A stretch of DNA of 64,000 nucleotides from Microcyclospora pomicola (Eukaryota; Ascomycota; Dothideomycetes; Capnodiales): positions 992,001 through 1,056,000 of the forward strand of contig NHNY01000003.1 of the NCBI GenBank assembly GCA_002786065.1, read 5' to 3'. The notes under the pieces are model-generated. The model saw only the letters and a program-made list of their open reading frames with translations, was not told where the DNA came from and did no database searches. Below, piece after piece: positions 22,659 through 33,680 of this stretch (position 1 is the stretch's first letter; each line of letters begins with the position of its first letter). A program made the position numbers and the translations under genes.

Positions 22659-23953
22659 GATGCCGGTGGTGATCGTGCTCTTGCGGTGTAGCTCAGTTGG
22701 CAAATCCTCATACAGGGCGAGCACCAGACACAAGATCGCTGACCAGGCAGAGCGAGGACTCGCACGGGCTGGTCGGATGCTCTCAACCTATGAGGACGAC
22801 AGCGGTGTAGGCAGCGCAACCAGAAGTATCAAGCCATGAGTCTTTGACGCGCACCGAGACTGGATCGACCGGCGTTGGCAGGCGGACCAACGTTAGAGAT
22901 AGGATCGATATGCCGATAGAGGTATGGTCTGCTGAGAATGGCGATCGTGTTGGGCGGAAGTCGAGGTGTGTTCATGAAGTGGTTTCTCAATGGCGACGCT
23001 GAAATGAGCTTGCACATACGGAGTACCCAGTCAAGCGCATCAGGGTTCAAGCTAGAGCACTGGCCCCGTTGACAGTCTCGAATCCCATTAGCCGCGGCAC
23101 CATGTTTGGACATGGATGATTTGATTGTAGTGTCTGATACTTGTGCTGGACGTCCGAGGTCGAAATGAAAATGTGACAGGAATGCGTTGTGCGCGAGGTG
23201 GAGATGAAGGGTGTATAATAATCCTGTGGTAGTACGACAACGACGACTTGAAGTGCTTCATCACAACGTTCCTCTCGGCTGATGTGCTTCAGGTACCGAC
23301 GCAATTTGGCCATTCGAGCAGGGACAGCCTACAGGGGAGCAGCTCATACCATCATTAAACGATGGATACGGACTGCATGAATCTGATAGATCCCATTGAT
23401 GATCATGTCTACTTGCATGTTCCATCGCAGTCCTTTGCTCTCCAATAAATCCGCTAATATGCCGTATTCGCTCGTCTACAGTTCCCTTTCTGTACCGTCC
23501 TCGTGGCCAATTGCATCCCCGCATGTGACGGACTCCTATTTTTCACTTTGAACTGCAAGTTACAAGTACATGTCACAGTAACTTACCTTAGGCTTGATCC
23601 CACTTGAACCAGTCATGAACATACCACCACAAGTTCGCGGCTCTGAGGCTCGGTTAACTGTTTGAGGAGATCCCGGCTATGTAAGGTAGGTATGCTACGA
23701 TGAAGTCAACCTAAGGCTTGATGATCGGCCTGATCTCCACTCGGCCCCGCTCAATCAATGCTTCCTCCAACCTCTTGAGGCCACCATTGGAGGAGGTCGC
23801 GTCATTGCTGTCCGAGTCTTGACGCTTTTCGCGAGTATATAGCTTGGTTGGACTGCTAGACATGGCAGCAGAATACTAGGATACCTTACCAGTCAGTATA
23901 CCCAAACCCTCAGTGGCGCTTGGGACCTGGTCGCCAACCCAGCCCAGACAAGC
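22659..23953. other. Divergent spacer (DOCK GEF / beta-mannosidase)
   Basis: Two promoters, no convincing gene. Contains TAAGGTAGGTA at 23682-23692, TTACCTTAGGCTTGAT at 23583-23598 and ACCTAAGGCTTGAT at 23709-23722. The latter two share CCT(T/A)AGGCTTGAT and sit 120 bp apart upstream of the mannosidase. Confidence 0.55.
23682..23692 (+). repeat. Spacer word TAAGGTAGGTA, upstream of beta-mannosidase
   Basis: Lies about 260 bp before the mannosidase ATG. A close relative lies about 210 bp before the GH47 mannosidase ATG (42612-42631). Shared regulation is only a possibility. Confidence 0.5.
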
Positions 23954-26941
23954 ATGTTGAACCTTTTGTTTTTGTCTTTGATCCCTCGATGCTCTTCTGC
24001 GCAAAAGGTCGTCAGTCTTGTCGGCGATCAGTGGACATTGTCTAATAATGCCCTCAACATATCCGTGCCCGCATCTCTGCCATCCCAGGCACATTTAGAT
24101 CTGCTCGCGAATCAAGTCATTGGCGATCCCTATTATGGCTTGAACGACTTCAACCTTCGCTGGATCGTCTGGAACAACTGGACCTACACTTCAGCACCCA
24201 TCTCCGGCCTGTCCAGCGATGTCACGAGCACGACCACCTGGCTCCAGTTCAATGGACTGGACACATTCGCAGAAGTCTCATTCTGTGGCCAGCATGTAGC
24301 CAATACCAACAATCAGTTTCGCCAATGGTGGTTCGACGTTTCCGACATTCTGACCTCCTGTAGCGAGGCGGATCGGATCATCAGTCTGAACTTCGGTTCT
24401 GCTCCCTTGATTGCGAGCGACATTGCTGCAGAGCCTGGGCAGGAAACCTGGCCCGACGGCGTCCAACAGGTCTACGAGTTCCCTGACCGATGGTTCATTC
24501 GCAAGGAGCAGTCGGACTTTGGGTAATGACTGCATGCTGTATTATATTGATGACTAGTGACTGATGTTGACAGATGGGACTGGGGGCCAGCCTTTGCGCC
24601 TGCTGGGCCATGGCAGCCTGCCTATGTCATACAGCTCGCACCGGATCAAGTGCATGTACGAAACAGTGTTGTCGACATCTTTCGCGAAGGGCAGCTGAAC
24701 AACATACCGCCGGACCAAACGGCACCATGGGTTCTGAACGCCAGCATCGACTACCTAGGCACATTACCTGCTGACGCTTCTCTAACCTACCACTTGCGAA
24801 CATTGGCTAACGAGACTGTGTCCCATGGGCCACTCACTCATGTCAACAGCACAGATTCCACTCTCACAGGCATGATCTCCATTCCTAATGGCACTGTTGA
24901 GCTTTGGTGGCCATCTCGGCTGGGCAAGCAGCAACTATACTATGTCGACATCGAGGTGGTGTGTGATCAGAGCACGATTGCATCTGTAACGAAACGAGTC
25001 GGATTTCGAACCATTGTCTTGAACGAGTTCCCCATCACCGAGGACCAGCTAGCCAAGGGCGTGGCTCCAGGCAACAACTGGCACTTTGAAGTCAACGGAC
25101 ACGAGTTCTATGCCAAAGGCAGCAATTTCATCCCTCCTGACGCATTCTGGCCGCGTGTGACGGTGGAGAAAATGACACAGCTATTTGACTCTGTTGTGGA
25201 TGGCAATCAGAATATGCTTCGAGTGTGGGCGAGTGGCGCATATTCGCCCGATTTCCTATACGATCTTGCCGACGAAAGAGGCATCCTGCTGTGGTCGGAA
25301 TTTGAGTTCGGCGACGCATTGTATCCTATCGCCAGCGACTTTTTAGAGAATGTTCGACAGGAAGCTGAGTATAATGTTAGACGTGTGAATCATCACCGTA
25401 AGTTGTCCTGGCCAAGTCTACTTCATGAAACTTACCACTCAAGCAGCTTCACTCGCACTCTGGGCTGGTGGTAATGAGCTCGAGAACCTGGAACTCGAGA
25501 TTGTAGGTCAATACGGCGATGACGTGCTCGACCACTACCGACACGAGTACGAGGAATTGTTCCTCGACACTCTCCTCCCTGTCGTCTTTGGTAACAGCAA
25601 GAGCATCAGCTATACACCTAGTTCGACATCCAATGGCTGGCTGTCTCTGAACTTCAGCCGGCCTATACCGATCATCGAGCGCTACAATAACTTGACGAAT
25701 GGGTCGATCTATGGAGAAACGGACTTCTACAACTACGGTGGTTCTGCCCTGTATAACGACTCGGCATATCCTGTTGGCCGCTTCTCGAACGAATTTGGGT
25801 TCCACTCCATGCCATCTATTCAAAGTTGGCGACAACAGGTTGCGGAGCGAGATCTGACCTTCAACAGCAGCGTGGTGACGCTACGTGACCATCACCTGCC
25901 TCCAGGTGGACTGAACGCGACCAACTATGTCAACAGCAATGTGGGACAGGCTCAGATGACCGAAGCTGTAGAGATGTGGTACCCGTCACCCAACAAGTCC
26001 AACTCGGCCGCTAATTTCAGGTAAATCCTCACGCTCCTGGCAAAGTCCGAATGCGTATGCTGATGTCCTTAGTTCATGGTGCTGGGCGACTCAAATCTAC
26101 CAGGCAGATCTGTACAAGAGCGAGATAGAGTTCTACCGACGCGGCTCTGGAATGCCGGAGAACCAGAGAGGATCTCTGTACTGGCAGCTAGAGGTAAAAA
26201 GTCATTCCATTTCGTGGATACAATCCTCGCCTGACAATATCACAGGACATCTGGGTCGCCCCCACCTGGGCCTCGATCGAGTATGACGGACGGTGGAAGG
26301 TCGTCCACTACACGACCAAGGACATCTACTCGCCCGTCATCATCGCCCCCTACCACGACCGGACCACGGGTAACTTCAGCGTCTACGCCACCTCTGATCT
26401 CTGGGAGACGATCCACGGCACCGCCAACTTCACTTGGTACGACTGGACGGGCAAGCAACTCAACATCTCCACCCCATCCTCCGTCGACTTCACCATCGGC
26501 GCCATCAACACCACCCGCTTGCTCCAGTCTAACACCACCACCCTGCTGTCCCCCGCCCACGCCCCTGCCGACGCAGTCCTGCACATGTCCCTCAGCGCAA
26601 CCGGCCATCTCCCCAACGACGCCACCCGCCGCACATTCACGCATGAGAACTGGTTCCACGCCTCTGCGCTCAAGGATGCCACCCTCGTCGACCCCGGCCT
26701 GATCCTCACGCACGACCGACACACTCGCACGTTCACCGTGACCGCGACCACAGGCGTCGCCGCGTGGGTATGGCTCGACTACCCAGCCGGCGCCGTGGTG
26801 AGCTTCGAAAGCAACGGCTTCTGGCTCGCCAAGGGCCAGACGCGCACGATCGGCTATAAAGTCAAGGTGGACGAGACGTGGGGACGGTGGGTCGAGGGCG
26901 TCACGGTGCAGAGTTCGTGGAACTTGACGCTGGCGGATTGA
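23954..26941 (+). CDS. mndA: Secreted GH2 beta-mannosidase (MndA type)
   Basis: Five exons: 23954-24522, 24574-25397, 25447-26020, 26073-26193 and 26246-26941 (927 aa). Introns are 49-52 nt. Removes terminal beta-mannose from mannan oligosaccharides and the N-glycan core. A signal peptide ([17 protein letters not shown]) starts the protein. The sugar-binding jelly roll includes [15 protein letters not shown] and [16 protein letters not shown]. The barrel includes [28 protein letters not shown] and [14 protein letters not shown]; the acid/base is Glu475 in ALWAGGNE and the nucleophile Glu580 in [12 protein letters not shown]. Joins such as [13 protein letters not shown] and [21 protein letters not shown] confirm splicing. 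Exon 5 has far higher third-position GC than exons 1-4. The length agrees with secreted fungal enzymes of about 930 aa. The symbol follows Aspergillus usage. Confidence 0.94.
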
Positions 26942-27113
26942 GGCTGCGTGGATGGAGCTGTATATATGACGTCGAGATGAGAAATGAAAGCAATGACAGT
27001 CTGGCCGAGTCATCATGTTTCTTGGATTCGCGAATTTGCATTGATCATCATTACACCTGCATACGAGTCCCATTTCCTCATGGCCAAGAGACTTTCCTTT
27101 ACGCGCGAGAGGC

Positions 27114-28146
27114 TCAACCCGGCAATTCCGCCCGCACGGCCATATGATCCAACTCCGGCCGCCGGGCGCCATCGTCGATCTCGTAGACGGCGTTACTGGC
27201 GTCCAGCTCGCAGATGTTGGCATGCGAGAACTGCGGCTTGAGCTCGGGCGGATCTGCGCACAGCTCGGCCTTGTCGTCGAGGAACGGATTGGTGCCGAGC
27301 GGAATGATGCCGGATTGCTTGCGGCGGCGCCACCGGACGAGGAAGAAGAGGCCCACCACGGAGACGAGCACGAAGAAGGCGGCGATGGCGAGGACGATGC
27401 CGATCCGGGCGGTGGCGGAGACAGAACTGGGCGTGGATGAGGGCGGTGATGGGTCTGATGTAGATGTTGCTGTTGCGGAGGTCGATGTGGCGGTCGCCGC
27501 GCTTGACGATGTACTTGATGTCGCCGTAGCTGTGCTTGTCGCCGCCGAGCTGACGACGATGCCGTTGCCGATCCGTTCAGGTCCGTCCGTCGACCCGTCC
27601 AAGGCCTCGACTGCTGCTCGAATTGACGCCGACGTGACGCCTGTGAGATTGGCGATCGAGAATCTCGAGGAGAAGTTCTCCACCGTGCCACCTGTTTGGA
27701 CCGTCGAGGTCATGCGGAAGAAACTACAAAGCGACACATTAGTTCTCCAGCTTCCACGCACTCGACTGCCTTGGCAGTTCCGCATGCCCAGGCAAGACTT
27801 ACAATCCATCTTCGACCTCCTGCGCGATGCCAGCCTGAATCGTCCCCGTGGCGGTGTTCTGGCCCTCGGCACTATAGAACCCCTGCGACACGAACGTCGC
27901 CAGCTGCTGCATATCTCCCGCCGCATCGCCTCCGACCATCAAGTCCAGCGTATACTGCGTGAGGTCTTGCAGCGCCGGGCTCAAGCCGGAATCTTGCCAT
28001 GCTACGTCAATTGTGCCCACGGGTAACAGCGCCCCAGCGGCTGGGACTGTGAACTCGACATCGGCGGACGAGACAGATAGTATAGAAAGGAATGCGAGGC
28101 AGCGAAGACATGTCGTTGCTGCGGGGTGGGGCCGGGATGGGAACAT
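27114..28146 (-). CDS. KRE9/KNH-like domain protein with one membrane span and NPFxD tail
   Basis: Exons 28146-27803 and 27723-27114 (317 aa), 79-nt intron. A signal peptide ends near SVSSA (residue 28). Residues about 29-145 resemble the fungal Ser-Thr-rich membrane-anchored family with a KRE9/KNH N-terminal domain: VEFTVPAAGALLPVGTIDVAW, LDLMVGG, and after the splice FFFRMTSTVQ...NFSSRFSIANLTG. A Ser/Thr/Ala linker (about 173-220) leads to one membrane helix (222-244), stopped by RWRRRK, and a 70-residue acidic cytosolic tail. The tail holds NPFLD at 260-264, which fits the NPFxD endocytosis signal bound by yeast Sla1. This architecture looks like a cell-wall sensor or recycled surface protein rather than a GPI protein (inference). 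Tail-to-tail with the beta-mannosidase, 172 bp apart. Confidence 0.8.
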
Positions 28147-28550
28147 TATGTTAACGATACTGTATCAAAAGCGAAGGGGGGTTTTATTGCATAGGAACGA
28201 GCGACAGGAACATTTACCGACTAACGAGGCGTCGGTGGCATTGAAGGGAGTATCGTGCAATGGCTACAGAGAGGAGCAACCTCAAAGGAACAGCGACGGG
28301 TTCACTACGACTGTGGTGATGGTCGTGCATTTCGACTTGTTTGGGTCGGACCCGCGGACACGAAGATCAACAGGGGTGATGTCGTCGAGGGGCGGTGGAG
28401 AGGTGGCTAGCGCGCATCCTGCCACGCGGCCTCGCATTGAATACATTAACGAGGATCATTATTGAAGATACTGAGTTATCATTACAGCATACTTGCTGTA
28501 GAAGGGAGTGATACTGATGATGTACGAAGGGTATATGAACAGCAATGAGG
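28147..28550. other. Spacer between KRE9-like gene and VPS39
   Basis: About 400 bp: promoter of the KRE9-like gene and 3' end of VPS39. Nothing else seen. Confidence 0.6.
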
Positions 28551-31500
28551 TCAACCCCATGCTCGTTGCGGCAGTCTCCTTGGCCCTCCTACCGCGTCTC
28601 CAGCACGGTTGCCAACACATCCGTAGTGCACCACTTGGTTATCAGGATACACCCGGACAGCATTCGCATTGAAGCGCTTATGGCAGACCTTGCAATGGTC
28701 CTCCTCAGTGATCCTGACACGGCGATTTCGGCCTGCAAGCTTGATGCCATCATCATTCCCGACCAACAGACGCATCTCTGCAGCGTTCCTGCGGATTTGC
28801 TCGAGCCCTGACACAATGCGCTCCTCCCTTAACATTGACGTGGCGCTGCGCATACGGCCTTTGAAGTAGTCCTGCAGTTCACGCACTGCAAGATCGCCAG
28901 GCATGAGCTCCAGTGTACTACTAGCTGGCAGGCGAGCGCCATGCTTGCTCAGAAGATCGAGAGCTTGAGGCCAGCGCTTCTCTTCTCCTGGAGGTGGACG
29001 GAGATAAAGTCCTAGGAGCGTCGCAAATATATTTTGTGAGGCAGCATCGTCTAGCGACTCTGCGTGTCTGAAGACTGGGCGAGCCATGTGTGCGTTGTCG
29101 GTGCGTGAAGACAGATCGCCTCCAGATGCAGCCTCCAGCTGTTGGGAGAGGTAAGTTCGATTGCAGTAATCTTCGGCTTTCGCAAAGTCGTTCAGTCTGA
29201 ACACGTAGATGGCAAGGGCCTTCCTGTGTTGTCCTAATGCACTGAGCACGATGGCACGGGCTTCCAACAACATTTCGTCGTCATCTGGCAGCTGTTTATA
29301 TGTGTCTAATTTCTTGTACTTGTTGCTTTTCAGTAAGAAAGCCTCGAGCTTCCCTTTGACGACACGTTTGTGTTCGACTGCAATATCATTCGACTTCATC
29401 TCGTGTAGATAGGCATCCACCAATTGCTGGTGAAAGTCAGGATTCTGATCGCCTAGCTCGTCAATAATGTGCTCCAAGTATTGAGCCTCAAGCCGCGGAT
29501 CGATGTCGGCCAGGAACTCAAGCACTTGACTACGAGGCAAGTGTTCAGCGTTGTCCGAGTCTGCCAGGAAAACCTCCATCCCAAGCTCAGGCTTCTCTCG
29601 AATCGGCCAAAGCACAAACTCAAGTATGACATTGATGAGTTCTGGTGGTAATTGTTTGAGATAAGCTACGGTCCGACCAGGACCTTGCATACCTTCGGGG
29701 ACTTCGCTGTCAGCGTTACCAGTGCCGAACTTGTGAAGCATCTCTAATGCTTGGCGATGTAACTTCTTGCCGTGCAGGAACTCGACCAGATCGCTGTATC
29801 GCTCATGCTCATACAACGAAGATTGCACAACCGCAGGATCGCAGAAGTTGTCCAGGCGGAAGAGGGGCCCGGCAAGATTTGGGTTGGCAAGCATGTAGGC
29901 ACGAAACAACGTAGTGTCCACCATTTCAGCAGAACGAAGTAAGGCAGATTGATAGTCTATGTCTGAATTTTCTCCGCCATCGAAAGTCGACTGTGGAAGT
30001 AGATTCGCGAAAATAGGCTTTCCGCTCTCCGCGTCCAAAGCTGGTGGATTTTGCTTGAGTGTGCCATCAGTATTCAAGTGCTTCTTGATCTCTTGCCTAG
30101 CTTGCGCTAAGAAGGACCATAGCGCATTGGTCGCGAATTTGAGATCGTCCCCCTCAAGTGGCTTGTCTGATGATACTTTGGCGATTGTTGATGACTTGCC
30201 ATTGCGAATGCTCATGTTATCGATGTCCGTACGCGCTGATTTTTTACTCGGTGAAACGTCCGCCTCTTTAGCCATGCCTCCACCGATCTTGAACTTGCTC
30301 AGCATGCCCTTGGAAGGCGTCGCTGGTGTGTCATTTGATGTTGAGTCCTCGGCCTTGATAGCTTGGGGTTCCACTTCGACCTCTGATGGCTCAGCAGGAT
30401 CGGATATGCTCGTGAGATCACCCGCAACACTCCTGGGGAACAAGGCTATGACACGATCGGGTGCTGCTTCGGCATCAATGAGGAGGTCCATTGCTTGACG
30501 ATATTTCTGGAGATGAAAGAGGTTGATCGCTTTCAGAATCATTATCTCCCGTATACGCCCGGGCTTGTTGTCGATCAGCGTATCTTCGAGCAAGTTGAGT
30601 AGACTGATTGCCTCATCATGACGTTGTTTCTCTACCAATTCATCGAGTTGCGAGGGATAGGGCAGCGCGTTCATGCGCCAAATGACACGGTCGGATGCGA
30701 CAAGAAAGCCCTTGCCACCATGCGCAAGACTGATGTTCGGCTGGGGCACATGTAGGATGCTAGCATTGGGAACGGCGATGACCTGCAGGAGTGACAAAGT
30801 CTCAGGATTGCGTATCTGCAACGTTCCTTTTTCTGGCGGTTGAAGAGCGAGCAAGAAAGGATAGCTGTAGCCGAGAGCTTCTGGCGCCAAAGACCACGGA
30901 ATCTGCCTCTTTTCCAGTGCCTTGCCATCTTGGTCAATGAACAGCGTGTTTACGTCTTTCGCCAACAAGACTTGTCCGTCTGCTGCACCGGTCGCCATGG
31001 GCTTTGGTACCCAGCTGCCCATGCCCATATAACCCATGCCACTACTGCTTACTGCACCAAACCTCACACCTGCCAGCTCTCCGGCGTCTGCCTCTGCTGC
31101 TGCACGAGGAGCCGGCTTGTTGATGACCGTGATCTCCTGCGTCTCTACATCGACCAGACTGAAGCCGGGGTCCATGCCTGCGACGAACTTCGTGCTTGTG
31201 ATCCAATTCAAGCTCTTTATGCTCGACTCCAGATTCAATTCTTCCACCTCGGACGATAGTCCTGTTTCTTGCCATGTCAGACACATCACCTTTCTCTTCA
31301 CACCCACGATCAGCCGGCTGACAAGGTAGGGCACGTCTGTCTCCGGATCCTTGACCACATTGCGTGTGATTGCGAAGCAGGCGGCACCTTTGGTCCTCTC
31401 CAGTCGCTCAACCAGTTGATACGTATGCAAGTCGTGGAGCGAAACGTAGCCATCGCTCAGGCTCACGAGCAGATTCGCTTCCTTGATCACAGCTAGTTGC

Positions 31501-31772
31501 TGCACCGGTTTCTTGCTAAACTTCTCTTCCTCCCTCAGCAGCTCAACAGGCTTGTAAGCATTGTTGCTTGACGGGTCTGGATTAACAGACACGTCGTCAC
31601 TGCTACCATTCTCTCCTTCGCCCGCAGGAGCTTCGTTGACACGGAATATACGCAGACTTCCAGTGTTGAGGCCAACGAGCAGGCGATCACCAAAGGCCAG
31701 CAATGATTCGATCTTGGACTTGTCGCGTTGCTTGAGCTCGTTGATAGGTTGTGCGCGGAAAGCAGACAGCAT
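28551..31772 (-). CDS. VPS39: Vps39/Vam6, HOPS subunit
   Basis: Single exon, 1073 aa. Vps39 is the Ypt7/Rab7-binding end of the HOPS tethering complex on the vacuole and also takes part in vacuole-mitochondria contacts (family knowledge). The start MLSAFRAQPINELKQRDKSKIESL matches the usual N-terminus; nine further codons lie upstream in frame (ATG 31799). Residues about 15-320 form the citron-homology (CNH) propeller (LLVGLNTGSLRIFRV ... IPWSLAPEALGYSYPFLLAL). A disordered insert (about 430-530) separates it from the helical clathrin-repeat part (YSDLVEFLHGKKLHRQALEML; PRSQVLEFLADIDPRL; HRKALAIYVFRLNDF). The C-terminus has the Vps39 zinc-finger-like CKVCHKRF...VVHYGC. Divergent from LSM1 with only 222 bp between the ATGs. 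Confidence 0.95.
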   Translation of the reverse strand: MLSAFRAQPINELKQRDKSKIESLLAFGDRLLVGLNTGSLRIFRVNEAPAGEGENGSSDDVSVNPDPSSNNAYKPVELLREEEKFSKKPVQQLAVIKEANLLVSLSDGYVSLHDLHTYQLVERLERTKGAACFAITRNVVKDPETDVPYLVSRLIVGVKRKVMCLTWQETGLSSEVEELNLESSIKSLNWITSTKFVAGMDPGFSLVDVETQEITVINKPAPRAAAEADAGELAGVRFGAVSSSGMGYMGMGSWVPKPMATGAADGQVLLAKDVNTLFIDQDGKALEKRQIPWSLAPEALGYSYPFLLALQPPEKGTLQIRNPETLSLLQVIAVPNASILHVPQPNISLAHGGKGFLVASDRVIWRMNALPYPSQLDELVEKQRHDEAISLLNLLEDTLIDNKPGRIREIMILKAINLFHLQKYRQAMDLLIDAEAAPDRVIALFPRSVAGDLTSISDPAEPSEVEVEPQAIKAEDSTSNDTPATPSKGMLSKFKIGGGMAKEADVSPSKKSARTDIDNMSIRNGKSSTIAKVSSDKPLEGDDLKFATNALWSFLAQARQEIKKHLNTDGTLKQNPPALDAESGKPIFANLLPQSTFDGGENSDIDYQSALLRSAEMVDTTLFRAYMLANPNLAGPLFRLDNFCDPAVVQSSLYEHERYSDLVEFLHGKKLHRQALEMLHKFGTGNADSEVPEGMQGPGRTVAYLKQLPPELINVILEFVLWPIREKPELGMEVFLADSDNAEHLPRSQVLEFLADIDPRLEAQYLEHIIDELGDQNPDFHQQLVDAYLHEMKSNDIAVEHKRVVKGKLEAFLLKSNKYKKLDTYKQLPDDDEMLLEARAIVLSALGQHRKALAIYVFRLNDFAKAEDYCNRTYLSQQLEAASGGDLSSRTDNAHMARPVFRHAESLDDAASQNIFATLLGLYLRPPPGEEKRWPQALDLLSKHGARLPASSTLELMPGDLAVRELQDYFKGRMRSATSMLREERIVSGLEQIRRNAAEMRLLVGNDDGIKLAGRNRRVRITEEDHCKVCHKRFNANAVRVYPDNQVVHYGCVGNRAGDAVGGPRRLPQRAWG

Positions 31773-31994
31773 CGTGCCTAGCACCAATGAGATCTTCACT
31801 TCATATTAATGCCTAGCTCGCGTTCTCGTCCCCTGAAACGTGAATGAAAGAGCTTGTGTATCGATCACATTGCACGTTGCAGCACTGCATCACTGAGGTC
31901 AAGCTTAGTCAGAAACCCCACTAGCGTCATACGGCACTGTGTTGCTGATGAACATATTGTTGATCGATGTCGTACACCCCAAACATATGCGCGA
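31773..31994. promoter_or_regulatory. Compact bidirectional promoter VPS39 / LSM1
   Basis: The 222 bp between the two start codons must hold both core promoters and both 5' leaders. No TATA box stands out. Confidence 0.55.
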
Positions 31995-32583
31995 ATGGAG
32001 AATCTGATGCTTCAGGATGCGCCAGGTGCGCCGCCTGTCCATCCGCAGCAGACGGGCCCTCCGCCGCCGTTAGGACCAGCTGGCATGCCCCCAACGCCGG
32101 TTCCTCAACTCCCTCCTCAGATGTTTACGACTGCTGCACAACTCCTTGATCTCACAGACAAAAAGCTTATGGTATCACTACGAGACGGACGGAAGCTTGT
32201 TGGTGTTTTGAGGAGTTGGGATCAATTTGGAAACATCGTGATGCAGGACACAGTCGAGAGGTTGTTCGTACAAGATCTGTATGCGGACATCGAGAGGGGC
32301 TTGTTCTTAGTCAGAGGAGAGAATGTTCTCTTACTCGGAGAGATTGTAAGTTGGCGCGAAGCGACATGAATGTCGACGAAAGCCTGCTGATACGCTGCGC
32401 AATCTTAAGGACCTCGACAAAGACGATTACATACCGCCGCCATACCAGGCTGCCTCTGTTGAGAAGGTTTTCGCACTGAAGAAAGCCGAAGATACGGCAA
32501 GGAAAGTCAGCGAGAAGAGACGACAAAAGAAGCTGGCAGAGTATGGCTTCGAAGGGGAAGGGGGAGGAGAAGGCATACTATGA
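31995..32583 (+). CDS. LSM1: LSM1, subunit of the cytoplasmic Lsm1-7 ring
   Basis: Exons 31995-32345 and 32410-32583 (174 aa), 64-nt intron. The Lsm1-7/Pat1 complex binds oligoadenylated mRNA 3' ends and promotes decapping in P-bodies. A Pro-rich N-terminal extension (about residues 8-42) precedes the Sm fold: [35 protein letters not shown] (Sm1) and [20 protein letters not shown] (Sm2), with the intron falling inside Sm2 between GEI and DLD. The C-terminal helix ([22 protein letters not shown]) is the Lsm1-specific extension that sets it apart from other Lsm proteins. The in-frame run upstream to 31854 is not needed. Confidence 0.95.
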
Positions 32584-33680
32584 AGACCTCGAGACCCGAG
32601 AACATGGTGTTGAGGGTTGCGGAATCGACCTTCCTGGATGATACTGAGAGCTGAGCCGAACTGCATTGGCTTTTCATGAGTTGTTCCATACGTCTTTGAA
32701 CATGCAGACGTGTCTCCCATGATCGCGATGATCACGATCCCTATTTCACTGTGAACTCGAGTGAAGATGTGGTGTCCTTCACTGGTAGTCATGCCTTGCT
32801 CATGCAAGCTGTGCAAGTCCGTACTGACGTGAGACTTACTTGAGCAGTTCCAACACTTGGCTGCACCGCAGTGGAGTACAAGGTCATTTCGCTGCACTCT
32901 CAAAACAGCTGTAAACACGTAAGTGCACGATATGTCAAGTTGACTTTGGTACAAGGGCCACCGCGGAATCGGGCACTCACCGGAAATACCTGCAAAGCAT
33001 GTCGCTTAATTGCCTCGTTACTTCCAGGTATAGACGCAGTCCGGAGATATATGAAGTGATGGAAGATCTTGAGCAGAAATTAACCATATGCTGTCCGTCA
33101 GGGCTAGTGGATCGTATTTATTCACTTGAGGTATCTACCCAAAGCGGAAAGGCTGCCGTGTGGCCCGAGATTTCACTTCACTTTCCATACGTTCGCCTGC
33201 TCAACTCCCAAAGCTGCCCGCATCGCATTTCTCATCGAAATATCGCTTCTGCCTTGATTAAACATGCACTGAAGCCTTCCTGCTTGTTCACGCACATCGA
33301 AATCAAGAATTTGGTCAGACCTCGAAAGTCGGCAATAGGTAGTGGCGCATCTGCTCTGCTGCAATATTAGCCCAAGCAAGGAAGGCAACCGGATCAATCC
33401 CGTAATCGACCCCACCCAGAGCATCAGGTTCTCTGTTTCACCGATGTTCAACGACCCGGCTCACACCAACCAGTTCTAAGTCTGACCGAGAGCGCTGTTC
33501 ATGTGCATCCAGCTTTTTGTTTGATTGCGCGAATTCGGCCAAAGAAGTGCCACCTGCCGGTCTGGACTTTGCGTGTGGGACATTCACGTCTCACGTCAGC
33601 TTGACACCTGGTGAGAACTTCGGAAAGATCGATCGCACACGAACTTAATCAGATCTGAGAGCAAAGACTCCACCTCAAAC
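32584..33680. other. Spacer between LSM1 and the 33681 gene
   Basis: 1.1 kb. Short open frames (e.g. 32999-33370, +) show no domain or splice support. Nothing recognised. Confidence 0.5.

Noticed and set aside
22686-22760. tRNA-like A box (TAGCTCAGTTGG)
   Set aside because: No matching B box or cloverleaf within 70 bases; sequence falls at the 5' edge of the DOCK gene.
27214-28026. 270-codon open frame on + strand
   Set aside because: Antisense to the KRE9-like gene, with no domain and crossing that gene's intron.
32999-33370. 124-codon open frame after LSM1
   Set aside because: Short Cys/Lys pattern hinted at a zinc cluster, but spacing is wrong and no domain follows.
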